Assembly (NCBI RefSeq): GCF_029633865.1 | Contig: NC_079213.1 | Span: 90,295,518 to 90,359,517 of the forward strand | Reading direction: 5' to 3' | Length of the DNA stretch: 64,000 bases | Source of the DNA: Lampris incognitus | Lineage: Eukaryota > Chordata > Actinopteri > Lampriformes > Lampridae | Part shown: positions 53,623 to 64,000 of the stretch, piece after piece | Numbering within the stretch: the first letter of the stretch is position 1 | Layout: every line of letters begins with the position of its first letter | Position numbers and translations under genes: made by a program | The notes under the pieces: model-generated | Databases searched by the model: none | Told to the model about the DNA's origin: nothing | The model's input: the letters and a program-made list of their open reading frames with translations, nothing else

Positions 53623-54194
53623 TATACCTCACGTCCACCCATTCATACACAGACATTCATACACTGATGATGGAGGCTGCCATGCAAGGCGCCAACCTGC
53701 TCATCAGGAGCAGTTAAGGGTTCAGTGTCTTGCTCAAGGACACTTCGACACGCTCTCTGGAGGAGCTGGGGATCAAACCAGCGACCTTCCAATTACTAGA
53801 CGACCCCTTCTACCTCCTGAGCCATGCTATCCTATACGTTCATTCTTGATGACCTACATGTTGCTGTTTTGGTTCTGGTTGGCATCCATGTGCATGTCAT
53901 AACCACAGCAACAAATGCAGATGAGGTTAATGACGTCCGAACACACGAATCCAACCTCATCACTTGCACAAAAAAAAACCCCACAAAAAAAAAAAAAAAG
54001 TGCGGCCTGTCAATCCTGAACATCAGAGTTGAAAACAAACTGGATTTGCCAGGAGTCTAAACACGGCCTTACAGTCATTTAATAGCACGACACATTCTTG
54101 TAACTTTTTTTTTCTGTTCACGCTAGTGTTCTGAGCAAACTTTCCATTTGTATATCCCTCCGACCTTTTTACACTTTAATCCATGCAATATCAG

Positions 54195-54195
<1 letters not shown>

Positions 54196-54250
<55 letters not shown>
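54196..54250. repeat. (AT)n microsatellite
   Basis: About 27 AT units, downstream of the stop codon of the helical-protein gene. Confidence 0.96.
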
Positions 54251-54254
<4 letters not shown>

Positions 54255-55001
54255 GCAGTTTAAGCAGCGTAAATTTACTATACATGTTATCAGATGATGG
54301 ACACTTTTACCAAGATACCGATTTAAAGAAAGTCTTACAAAAGTTTCATTTTCTACAAAAACATGATTAAAAAAGGAGCAAATTTCATTTTTTTGTGCAA
54401 AGACAAGTACATGTATCGGATTCGGATTTATGCAAAATACAAGTCTCTCCTGAGTGCAAATTGTGACGTGGAATACAGGTATGAAGTTGCTGGAGTCATT
54501 TAACAATTAACAAAAAAAGGAGAAACTTAATACCAACGAAACATATACAATCAACAAATATGGAGTTCATGTTTTGCATAAACATTTACAACACCAGGTC
54601 CTGCTCATGGGATGGTTTGTACAGACTTACATTTGCTATTAAGTATCCAATGCAAGCTGGGGACGGTTTTAAAACATTGTTCCTATATTTACCTGCCAAT
54701 GATATGCAATGAAAATGTAGTATACTGATGAGCTTTAATGTATAAAGGATGTACCCACACAGTCAACATTCTCAAGGTCTACTCGGTGTCTCTAACAGGT
54801 GACTTCTCTGTACATTTGATGAATAGTCTTCGATCCAGTCCTCCCCATTTCAAATGTATCTATAACCTCAAATGCAACCGAATGTGCTGTGGGAGATCGA
54901 AGAGCAAAGATGCAGAAGAAAACAAAAACACAAACATGACAGGTGAAACAACCTCAGATAGCCTGATGGAGGGTAGCAAATCACCTAAACACACCGATAA
55001 T

Positions 55002-55366
55002 TCAAACCCAGTGAGGGCTGCCCTGAGACAAGAAGCCTGGGGGAAGGGTGTACGCAGTTTTAGGGACTGTTCTACTCTGAGCCGTAACGCTCTCTTTGGA
55101 TGACGTTCCATCATCTGTGCTCTTTTCAGAGCCAGAGGATCCTCTACTTTCTTGTGTCCCCTGCTGGTTAAAAGCGGCAGACAGGGCCTGCAGGCTGCAA
55201 TGGAGCTCATCTCGAGCCTCCACCACACTCTGGATGCGGGGCAGCTGCAGGCTGGAGGAGGCGGAGCATGCTGCTGTACTTCTAGGCAGCCCACTGATGA
55301 GCTTGTCGACAGATTTCGCTGAAGAGGCGATGGCTTCGCTGCAGACACTGAGGTCACCCCCTTTAC
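55002..55366 (-). CDS. Terminal coding exon of the unrecognised helical protein
   Basis: 365 bases from acceptor TTTCACAG to a TGA stop at 55002-55004. After a helical part (SEAIASSAKSVDKLISGL and VVEARDELHCSLQALSAAF) it becomes Ser-, Thr- and Gln-rich and ends in FLSQGSPHWV. The five exons total 287 residues plus stop, with all phases matching. The tail looks disordered. Candidate ATTAAA polyadenylation signals on this strand are at 54734-54739 and 54175-54180. I could not assign a name; function is unknown. Confidence 0.8.
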
Positions 55367-55519
55367 CTGTGAAAGACATACAACTTCAAAATTAAACAAA
55401 GAATTTAAGAATTACAATATTAACGATTGCAACTTCTCAAAAACACGTAAGGCCAAAACTTTTCTCTCAATGTAAATTATTCAGAGGATTTCTTGAGTAA
55501 AAAAAAAAAAAAAAAAACC

Positions 55520-56041
55520 CAGAAAGTTGAATCAGTTCATCTGGACATAGCGTTTAGTGAGAGAAACATTTCATCACTCACCTAAGTGACTTCTTCAGTC
55601 TCAACTGACTGCAGGTATCCCCACCCTTATAAAACAGCAGTTACATAATGACTGAAACCAATAATTGGTTTCATATGCAAATTGCCGTGACCATTAACTA
55701 GAGTTACAATGGCCATGCGTACTATTCAGGAATGATTGGGGAATAGGTGCAATCACAGCATCTTACCACAATGCTGTGAGTCCCCAATCCTCTGTGATGG
55801 TACACATGGCCATTTTAACTCCAGTTAATGGTCATGGCAATTTGCATATGAAACCGATCGTTGGTTTCAGTCGTTATGCAACTGTATTGTTTACAAAGGT
55901 GGGGATACCTGCAGTCAGTTGAGACTGACGAAGTCACTTAGATGAGTCGTGAAATGTTTCTCTCACTAAACGCTGTGTCCAGATGAACTGATTCAACTTT
56001 CTGGAATTTCCTTATCTGGATTATTGAGCATGCATAAAGAC
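55520..56041. repeat. Inverted pair of Penelope-type 3' tails
   Basis: 55520-55760 is a minus-oriented copy and about 55790-56041 a plus-oriented copy of the same tail. Both contain the stretch around TTTGCATATGAAAC and the end TGATTCAACTTTCTGGAATT. The right end GAGCATGCATAAAGACA matches the Penelope element at 22242. The pair can fold into a long hairpin. Confidence 0.72.
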
Positions 56042-56358
56042 AAAAAAAAATTTTTTTAAATGAAAAAAAAAATTTTTTTTTTAAATCAATCTTTCTCATT
56101 TCTTTGCAGAGTAATTTGTTGTCTCCAAGTAACTCAGGGTCAAAGGGATATTTTATTCATAGCATATCTATTCACAGTGCATAACTATAATCAGGGGGCT
56201 GTAACTTTCAACCTTATGATCCATACCATTGGTTTCTGGTAACATTTGTCTGCTAGAAAATAAAACTTATTCATATGTTGTATTCATTCTAAGAAAATCT
56301 AGAAGAAGTGTCTTCTTAACACCTAATAAATTTACTAAATGTAAAGAGAAATTGTGAC

Positions 56359-56506
56359 CTCTGAGGGCAGAGATGAGGACAGAGTGCAGCTGCCTGGTAG
56401 CCTGATTAAACTGGTAGAGCTCAACTGCCGTGTTCCACAGTCTGTGTAAGTGGGAGACCTCACCCTCCTCTTCCTCCCCCATTTTGTCAGGGTTGGCCTC
56501 CATCTC
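56359..56506 (-). CDS. Exon 4 in window of the unrecognised helical protein
   Basis: 148 bases, acceptor TTTTTATAG just behind an 80-base (TG)n tract, donor AGAG-GTCACA. It encodes an acidic stretch EMEANPDKMGEEEEGEV, then HLHRLWNTAVELYQF and ATRQLHSVLISALRG. Phase 0 in, phase 1 out. Confidence 0.82.
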
Positions 56507-56511
56507 CTATA

Positions 56512-56514
<3 letters not shown>

Positions 56515-56598
<84 letters not shown>
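56515..56598. repeat. (CA)n microsatellite beside the 56506 exon acceptor
   Basis: About 42 CA units. On the gene strand the (TG)n tract ends a few bases before the acceptor TTTTTATAG. Confidence 0.97.
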
Positions 56599-56599
<1 letters not shown>

Positions 56600-56600
<1 letters not shown>

Positions 56601-57048
56601 AAATACACTTTGTGTATGGTTATGGACATTACACCTGCTTTGACATCAACATTTTAACCATCACATATCCAGGGAAAGTTTGCTGAGCAGGCATGATGTT
56701 TTTTTTTCTTCTCCCAAACAACATCCTCATTCACATTCATAGTTTAACATGCGCTTGCCTGGCAACTGCCCACTACAAACACAGCCTTCTGTATTGTTGG
56801 TCAGCAAGCAGAACCACCGGGACAGATGGGGGTCAAGTATCTTGCTCAAAGGGGTACAGAAAATACTTGTTGAAAGATGGGAGAGAATTATTTGCTTCCT
56901 GTAGCCCCTACCCACAGTTTGTCTTTTAAGTTGGCGCAAGCACATGGATTTCAACCAGGGACCATCCAGTTACAAGCTTATTTTGGTAACTTTTAGGCTA
57001 ATTTCCACTACAACAGCAACTGAGTGCACACACGCACGCGCGCGCGCG

Positions 57049-57082
<34 letters not shown>

Positions 57083-58486
57083 ACTGATGTCAGTGGAAAA
57101 TAAAAAGATTTTCCAAGGTGATGAGTCCTTTCCAATGACATAAACCTATGAGCCTCCCCACAGTTTGCTGCATTGGAATAGCAAATGTTGATCTCAATCA
57201 CTTACAGTAAAATGCCACAGCTGTGCTAGCCATACCCTTTCCTGTGGTAGATAACATGGTAGATTTTGCACATCCACTATATACCTTTTTCAATGTCGAC
57301 CATTTATTACATTTTAACTGCATAAAATCAAATGTTTATTTTAAAATGACAGAAAAAAGGACAAAGTTTGACATGTCATTGCATTCTACAGAAAACAATG
57401 TAATGACAGCAATCACTATCCAGCAGATTGCAATCTTTCAGCTAAATAGAAATTCCTGCCAATTCTCACATTTTAAGCAGTGGTATGTAAATTTCCAGGC
57501 ATTTCCATTGATAAAAATTCTAGAAAAACACCACTAAATCCTGGAAGCCACTTAATCCCCCTCACCCAAAAAGCCCTCTAGTTCACAGTCACCTGTGCAC
57601 AGTACAACCGGTCTTTCGTTGGCTGGTGAGCAAAGCCACTTAAGCTGCTGTGGGTTAGGTGCCTTGCTCAAGAGGCACCTTGACAGCGGTCGCAGCCCGG
57701 CAGTAACTCAGTTTTGTCTGACCGCTTTTGTTGAACAACAATGACGCTGTGGGCGGTGAAATCCTCCTGCTCATGTATGCAACAATGACTGGTTCAAACA
57801 AACAAAAAAAGCTGCTAGTTTGTATGGCTAAGATAACGGCAAACAAGCGCGTTAGTCGTGACTGATGGCACTTCATTCAACACATTTATTACCTCAATGA
57901 TCGCCGAGGGGCGACTGAGGAGAGATAAGCCTACAGAGCATTGGGCATTTAAGCAGCAATAAAGACTGACTGGCGTCTTTAACGGGCCTGCTGTATGAGA
58001 AGGTATTAATCCGTAGCATATAAGCTTGTGTCAAGGTGGAAGATGTTTTAACCTTTATTATCCAAGGAGGATTTGCGGAGCATGTATGGTGTGTTTCAGA
58101 AAAGACCTTTTTCCACACGCGGTTACAGACATTCACACCTGGGGGCTGACTATAGCAAGCACAATCTAAAACTAATGGCCACTTAGTAACTCCAGTGAAA
58201 CAATACATGGTTAGGTGTCCCTTTTGCAGAGCTTTTCTTCAGATTTGACAATTTTATCTGGTGTTCATATTAGTTTCAGTGTGTATCTGCTACTGAAAAA
58301 CTATGCGTTTGCGTTAATTGGAACTCAACAGTTTCTGTGCAATTTTAAGCCTTTCAAGTCTTGGAAAATATACATTTAATTTCTATAAACTTTTTCCAGA
58401 CTTGCTGAATCATTGCAGTAAACCTGACATTTACTCTCATGAAGCCTGAATCCCAGTTTTGGGCTGGTTATGCTTTTGAAACTCAC
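56600..58486. other. Intron of the helical-protein gene
   Basis: Contains the compound microsatellite at 57033. Two degenerate stretches (56730-56990 and 57540-57700) share the CTTGCTCAA signature of fish tRNA-derived SINEs. Confidence 0.4.
57033..57082. repeat. (CG)n(CA)n compound microsatellite
   Basis: Same make-up as the repeat at 50946: a CG block followed by a CA block. Confidence 0.93.
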
Positions 58487-58561
58487 CGTCATCCTGCAGT
58501 GGATGTAGCTCTGTAGAGCACGGGCTAAGTCAAGCGTCTTGGATTTAAGGCTCTGCAGGGC
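58487..58561 (-). CDS. Exon 3 in window of the unrecognised helical protein
   Basis: 75 bases, 25 codons, phase 0, acceptor TGCTTGCAG and donor ACG-GTGAGT. It reads ALQSLKSKTLDLARALQSYI then HCRMT, again helical. Confidence 0.8.
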
Positions 58562-58868
58562 CTGCAAGCATAGATGGTGGGTGTTAATGATAGCCATTCA
58601 TTGTTCATTTCACATGTTCATCAAATATATTCATAACATTCTTCTTCTTCATTCATGTCAGCTAAATGACATGAGTACTCTGCAAGAAATACAGTGACCA
58701 CCTAACATCTCCATGCATGGAAGATGATAGTAAATCTCATGTTCACGTGACAACTGACAGAGGAAGTTTGCCAAATGTTTAATTAATTGCATGAAAACGA
58801 ATGAGGGGGATAAAAAAAACTACATATAAATTAAATCAATTGTATTGATTTTAAGTGTGATCTCTTAC

Positions 58869-58991
58869 TGGGGTCCTTGTATAGACCAGCTGGGCTTCTC
58901 TAAGCATTTCCTTAGTGATAGTAAGGTCCTCTTCCAGAAGGGAGCCAACACCCTTTTTGATTCCTTCCAGCAAAGACATGGCTGCAGAGGG
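58869..58991 (-). CDS. Exon 2 in window of the unrecognised helical protein
   Basis: 123 bases, 41 codons, phase 0 at both ends, acceptor CTTTTCAG and donor CCCA-GTAAGA. It encodes PSAAMSLLEGIKKGVGSLLE then EDLTITKEMLREAQLVYTRT. Predicted to be helical. It follows the previous exon in phase over a 4.8-kb intron filled with LINE and SINE copies. Confidence 0.82.
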
Positions 58992-59286
58992 CTGAAAAGT
59001 TTAAAGAATAATGATTAACAGCAACAATAACAACTATACAAAATTAAATGTACCTACACAATGCCTTTCTGAACAGTTGCTGGAAAATAAAATGTATAAT
59101 AACCTAAGCATTATTAGTAGGAAAGTCCATGAAAAAGACTGTACAGTTTGGCAGGGTTGATTTATTGAAATTTCTGATGCAGAAAACTCCATGCTTACAT
59201 CCAAATTATATGCTTCTCAAAAATTGCTACACCTTCACATGCACATGCATGTTGCATGTTTTGAATAAAAAGGAGTTATGTTTAGA

Positions 59287-59628
59287 AGAAAGAAAGCCAC
59301 TTTATTTTGTCATTGTATTCTTACTAAAAATTTGTCTTCTGCATTTAACCCATCCTATTGTATAGGAGCAGTGGGCAGCTGCAGCACCCAGGGACCAACT
59401 CCAGTTCTTCTTTCCATTGCCTTGCTCAGGGGCACAGACAGGAGTATTAACCCTAACATGCATGTCTTTATGATGCTGGGAGGAAACCGGAGCACCCGGA
59501 GGAAACTGATGCAGACACAGGGAGAACATACAAACTCTACACAGAAAGGACGTGGAATGGCCTGGGGTTCGAACCCAAGACCTTCTTGCTGTGAGGGAAC
59601 AGTGCTAACCACACTGTGCCACCCCCCC
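59287..59628 (-). mobile_element. tRNA-derived SINE (family 2)
   Basis: Same body as the copies near 12.4 and 43.9 kb. The head at the right end is followed by a C run. It lies in the intron upstream of the exon at 58991. Confidence 0.73.
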
Positions 59629-60204
59629 CCCCCCCCATTTGTTTTTTTAGAAAGCCACTTAACTTTGTCATTTTATTTTGACAATGAATTAAGAATAATA
59701 ATAAAAAAAAGTCATTCTTAATGTTATTCCATTTATAGGCTTCCAACAATTTTTTGTCAGTTGGGACCTTTTCAAACTAATTAAGTCTGAACATCAAAAA
59801 GGGAAAGTAAGTCTTCATTCTACATGCAATTTAGAAAATGTCATCTTATGATACACCTTCATTTCCCTGAATTTAATGTGATTACGTGTTCTGTAATTTA
59901 TTGAAAGATAAAACAAAATTTAAAAACGAATTATATCACCACATTTGTTTCAATTATATCACCCCATGTATTGGTCCATGAGCAGAAGGCTCAGGAGGAA
60001 GGACAGTGAGGGAAGGCAGGCTAGGTTTTTCTTAAAGGCTAGTTCATCTATTTATTTAGCAAATGGCATTGACTCATCTCTGTTAGGCGATAGCCAGGAG
60101 ATGATGTGTTTGGGCGCACAAGCACATGCTTGCGTGTCTGTCTGCGGCTTATCTTGCAAACTACTGGACTTATCAGCCTAAATTTTTTTGTGCACAGTTC
60201 TATG

Positions 60205-61510
60205 ATGAAGATAATAAAAATAATAATAATAATTTTATTTATATAATACCTTTCTAAAACAATGTTACAAAGTGTTTCAAAAAAAAAAACATAAAACCAG
60301 ACAAGGCAGGAATAAGAGTAAGATCAAATAAGAGTAAAAATAAAAACCAGTATCAAACATTTGTAAAAGCTTTCATAAAAAGAAATGTATTAAGATGAGA
60401 TTTAAAAGAAGCTAAAGACTTAGTTCGTCTTAGCTCAACAGGAAGAATGTTCCATAGTGTGGGGGCTCAAACAGCAAAAGCCCGATCACCCTTTGTAACC
60501 AACCGAGACCTGGAATAACTAGTAGGGCTCCATCTACAGACCTTAATGGTCGAGGGGGGACATACCAAGTCAATAAATCACAAATGTATAAAGGAGCAAT
60601 ACCATTTAAAGCTTTAAAAGTGAGCAGTGAAATTTTAAAATCAATTCGAAATATAACAGGGGGCCAGTGTAAGGAGGCAAGCACAGGAGTGATATGGTCA
60701 TGCCTCCTTGTCCCTGTAATGAGCAGAGCAGCAGCATTTTGTACCAACTGCAGACGGTGGAGTGAGCCCTTGCTGATACCAGAATAAAGTGCATTACAGT
60801 AGTCGAGTCGAGAAAAGATAAAAGCGTGTACAACTTTTTGCAAATCGGCAATTGATAAAAATGACCTAATTTTGGAGATTAGCTTAACTTGGAAAAAGCA
60901 TGACTGAACAACATGTTTAATTTGATTGTCAAAACTGAGGTTAGCATAAAATATTACCCCAAGATTCCTAGCAGCCTGTTTAAGATTACCTGACAGACCA
61001 CCAAGATTAGTAGCAAACGGACTAATGGAATTTTCAGGACCGAACAGAATGACCTCAGACTCATCATCATTAAATTTAAGAAATTTTTTGGACATCCAGG
61101 ATTTAATGTCGGCGAGGCAAGCTGTGAGATTTAATAGGGCGCTGAGATCAGTGGGTTTTAGTGGCATGTATAACTTACTGTCATCAGCATAAAAATGGTA
61201 GAGCACATGGTGATTTTGAATGACCTGGCTAAGGGGCAGCATATATATAGAGAAGAGAAGGGGGACAAGAACTGAGCCTTGAGGGACACCACAACTCAGC
61301 TGAGCCACTGAGGAGGTAGAGTTACCCAGAACAACAGAAAAAGTTCTGTTGGTGAGGTAAGAGTGTAATAAGTTAAGAGCCGAGCCCTTGATGCCAACCC
61401 AAGTCTCTAAGCGATGTAGGAGGAGGTTGTGATCAACCGTGTCATAGGCAGCACTTAGTAAGTCCAACTTGATAACGTATGATGAAGAACCTCTCATGGC
61501 TGCAGTGATT
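60205..61510 (-). mobile_element. 5'-truncated LINE with reverse transcriptase (Jockey/L2-like)
   Basis: The minus-strand frame 60430-61566 reads as the C-terminal two thirds of a LINE reverse transcriptase. Motifs include AAYDTVDHNLLLHRLETW, CGVPQGSVLVPLLFSIYM, the catalytic YADD (FYADDSKLYMPL) and SRLDYCNALYSGIS. Homology to the family stops near 61505. The 3' tail at 60208-60240 is a TTATTA-type repeat. Most catalytic motifs are intact, but the element lacks its 5' half. It lies in an intron of the upstream gene. Confidence 0.82.
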
Positions 61511-61677
61511 AAAAACCTAAAAAAAAAAAAAACACCTGTCCTCGCTATGTCACTCGCTCTCCTCATTTATTCTCTAGCTCACTTGACCAATGCTGCTTTC
61601 CATCACTGCCTGCTCTGAGACACATCTACGGCTGAGTCAGATCGGGCAGCGATAGTGTCAAAACCAAAAAATTATGT

Positions 61678-62420
61678 ATGAGTCTCAAAAGTAAACGAGA
61701 AGTTGATCATTTGCAACAGAGGCTCCGAAGAAGAGGGAATAGACCACCCTTGCCATCGATGATTCTGTGTAATGTGCGCTACCTGAAGAGTAAGAAGGAC
61801 GAACTCAAACTTTTTTTCTCCCCCATTTTTCTCCCCGATTGTACTTGGCCGATTACCTCACTCTTCCGAGACGTTCTGGTCACTGATCCACCCCCTCTGC
61901 TGATCCGGGGGGGGGGCTGCAGACTACCACATGCCTCCTCCAATATATGTGGCGTTGCCAGCCACTTCTTTTCACCTGACAGTGAGAAGTTTCGCCATGG
62001 GGACGTAGCACGTGGGAGGATCACGCTATTCCCCCCAAGTTCCCCCTCCCCCCCGAATGGCCGCCCCGACCGACCAGAGGAAGCACTAGTGCAGCAACCA
62101 GGACACATACCCACACCCAGCTTCCCAAATGCAGACATAGCAAATTGTCTCTGTAGGGACGCCCATCTAAGCCGGAGGTAACACGGGGAGTCGAACCGGC
62201 GATCCTCGTGTTGACAGGCAACAGAATAGACCGCTACACCACCCGTACACCCCCAAGGACGAACTCAAATTTTACACAACTTGCTACTAGTACTGTGAGT
62301 CATGTATCACGGTTTTTATAGAAACTTGGCTGTATCAAGACATTTCTAGCTCACTCGATGAGTTGGATGGCTTTTCTCTGGCATGTTCTGATAGCATTTC
62401 TGAGTCAGGTAAGACAAGGG
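61678..62420 (+). mobile_element. LINE endonuclease fragment in opposite orientation, split by a SINE
   Basis: The plus strand reads LRRRGNRPPLPSMILCNVRY then KSKKDELK, is interrupted by the SINE (61810-62254), and resumes as CESCITVFIETWLYQ and SDSISESGKTRGGG. This is the start of a LINE endonuclease domain. It abuts the minus-strand LINE at about 61510, giving a head-to-head arrangement. Confidence 0.7.
61810..62254 (-). mobile_element. tRNA-derived SINE (family 1) inside a LINE fragment
   Basis: Flanked by the 15-base duplication AAGGACGAACTCAAA (61795-61809 and 62255-62269). The interrupted LINE frame resumes directly after the second copy, confirming insertion. Confidence 0.9.
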
Positions 62421-63752
62421 GAGGCGGACTATAGCTGCTTTCTGGAGCCCCATTTACACCTGGCATGATCATGCAACCTGTATCTGGATATCTTCTCTGG
62501 ATAAGGAAAAATTAGTGTAAATGCAGACAGCACGCATTGAGATGAGAATGCGATTAGATCTGTCAAACCACATCGAAAGTGGTCTGGGAAATTGCCCAAG
62601 ATCAAATCACAATGCACTGTGATTTGATCTTAGCCAGGTTAGCCAGGTGTAAATGCAATCAGTACAGCGTATTCGTATTTGGGAGAGAGAACACGCCAAC
62701 TATACAATTTGAATATTATTTTGTACTCTCAATCAGAAAAGAGAAAAAGTACATAAGCTATGAAAGAACATCCGCCACCCGAGAATTCGGAATAAGCACC
62801 ATGGATAGCACCACCTGATTGTCAGCCAGCACAAATAAATCCCTTTTTGTCGCTCTAATTCCATTCCAATAACAATATTTTATGCCACCATTTCATTTCA
62901 TAATACTCAAAACATTTATTTCTAACGAAATAGCACTCTGCATTTGACAAACGTAAATACACTTAAACACATAAACTACAAATTTTAGAAACATTGCACA
63001 TCTTGTGTTGTGTGATCTCATGACATTGCACAGCAGGGCAGATAGCATAAAATTGCATTCCATTTAAAAACTATCAAGTGTTAAGGACATCATATTTTTC
63101 TATTACACTTCTGGATTCTCTCATACAACTGCAACCTAAAGAACGCTAAACTGCTTGAATACTAGTAGTGATGCAATACCTTTTCGTGTATGTATATAAT
63201 AGAATCCAAACTGTTACATGACCAGGAAGAAGTGGCTTTCTGTACACGCTAACAGTTACCATGTTACAGTATCTCTTGTCCTGCAGTTTCTCTGAATGCA
63301 AGGTCCCTCTTCCTTCACTATTTGGGACAGCATGTACTTATTTCACAATGTCAGATGTGCTGTTCCTGCGCCAGCGCTACCACAAAAAAAATGCTCTGTA
63401 CTTGGCAAATAAAGTGGCTTGAATTCCTTATAAATAACACACTGTACATCTCCAAACTCTGCTTGTTCTACGAATTGGGGTACTAATGCAGCAAGGTAGG
63501 TAGTAAGTACAGCTTAAAATGTGTGCTTGCCTCAAAGAATATGCTAAACCACTGAGATTACACATACACAAATCATACACAGTGTCCTCACTCAGTTCAA
63601 TAATTCCCCTGCATCTAAGCATCATCCTTGCTCTAAGATCCACACAGCTAATATTCCATTCTCCAGCTTTATGGAATAGGGGGATCTGATTTACTCAAGC
63701 CCCAGAGCCCTGACAGAGATAGTGGCTGCTGTGGTATTAATGGCACAGTTAC
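62421..63752. other. Intron of the helical-protein gene
   Basis: Contains a local duplication around 62590-62655, where CACTGTGATTTGATCTTAGC lies next to a related inverted CAAGATCAAATCACAATGCA. No exon recognised. Confidence 0.4.
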
Positions 63753-63905
63753 CTTGCCCGTAGCCCGGGCGCCTAGCTCCGCACTGTTCACGAGCATGCC
63801 CGTCAACGCTGCCAGGTGACCAAGTGCCCGAAACGCTGCATCCAGGCACTGACCACTCTTCCTCTGTGCCTCCGTCACCATAGAAGTGATCTCGGATTCA
63901 CAGCC
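63753..63905 (-). CDS. Exon of an unrecognised helical protein (first in window)
   Basis: 153 bases, 51 codons, phase 0 at both ends, acceptor CTCACCTAG and donor GCAAG-GTAACT. It reads GCESEITSMVTEAQRKSGQC then LDAAFRALGHLAALTGMLVN and SAELGARATGK. Alanine- and leucine-rich with heptad-like spacing, so probably a helical bundle or coiled coil. Earlier exons must lie above 64000. I do not recognise the family. Confidence 0.8.
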
Positions 63906-64000
63906 CTAGGTGAGGAGGATGAGGGTAAACATGTTGAATGCATGCTGATTTAAACAGAGTCCAAGTTAACAAACTGACAAACAGGATGAATTAAAATCGA

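Larger units (their letters stand above)
52370..53830 (-). repeat. tRNA-derived SINE split by the Tc1 fold-back element
   Basis: The left part 52370-52425 (GCATTTATATAGCACTTCTC) and right part 53625-53830 belong to one repeat. Read on the minus strand, the right end has a tRNA-like head (GGCTCAGGAGGTAGAAGGGG and GGTTTGATCCC as A and B boxes). The Tc1 element at 52426-53622 sits inside. Confidence 0.65.

Overview
The window looks like teleost fish nuclear DNA. It has dense (CA)n, (GA)n and (AT)n microsatellites, small exons in long introns, and a mixed transposon load (Ty3/gypsy, DIRS, Penelope, several LINEs, tRNA-derived SINEs, Tc1, hAT and pogo-like elements). There are no operons, ribosome binding sites or other prokaryotic features. 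The species cannot be fixed from the sequence.

Two genes are supported, both on the minus strand. The first is an adhesion GPCR of the ADGRD group, best matching adgrd2. I rebuilt 19 coding exons from 51585 down to 9513. Every junction has consensus splice sites and every phase matches, giving exactly 949 codons. The order is signal peptide (split over two microexons), first half of a C-type lectin-like domain, a one-exon pentraxin domain, second half of the lectin-like domain, GAIN domain, GPS cleavage site, and transmembrane helices 1 to 7. The last part of TM7 and the cytoplasmic tail were not found and probably lie below position 1. A likely promoter and 5' untranslated exon lie near 51725-51960.

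The second gene is the 3' end of an upstream minus-strand gene (exons at 63905-63753, 58991-58869, 58561-58487, 56506-56359 and 55366-55002). Its phases also match, giving 287 C-terminal residues plus a stop codon. The protein is helical and I do not recognise it. It continues beyond position 64000. About 3 kb separates its stop codon from the adgrd2 promoter region.

Most other content is intronic or intergenic mobile DNA, much of it nested. A complete Ty3/gypsy element (31445-36221) has identical 193-bp LTRs, a 5-bp target duplication and one open polyprotein. It sits inside the terminal repeat of an older DNA element (about 31429-38065), which itself holds five tRNA-like repeat units. A Penelope-like element (20430-22242) contains a SINE, which contains a 341-bp solo-LTR-like insert. 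Two nearly identical 1.2-kb Tc1 fold-back palindromes lie 34.7 kb apart (17732-18927 and 52426-53622). A degenerate DIRS element (38790-40735), a LINE with endonuclease and a C-terminal zinc finger (24330-27450), a pogo-type DNA transposon (48210-51505), an inverted pair of LINE fragments (60205-62420) and six copies of one tRNA-derived SINE complete the picture. Nothing prokaryotic, viral or CRISPR-like was seen.
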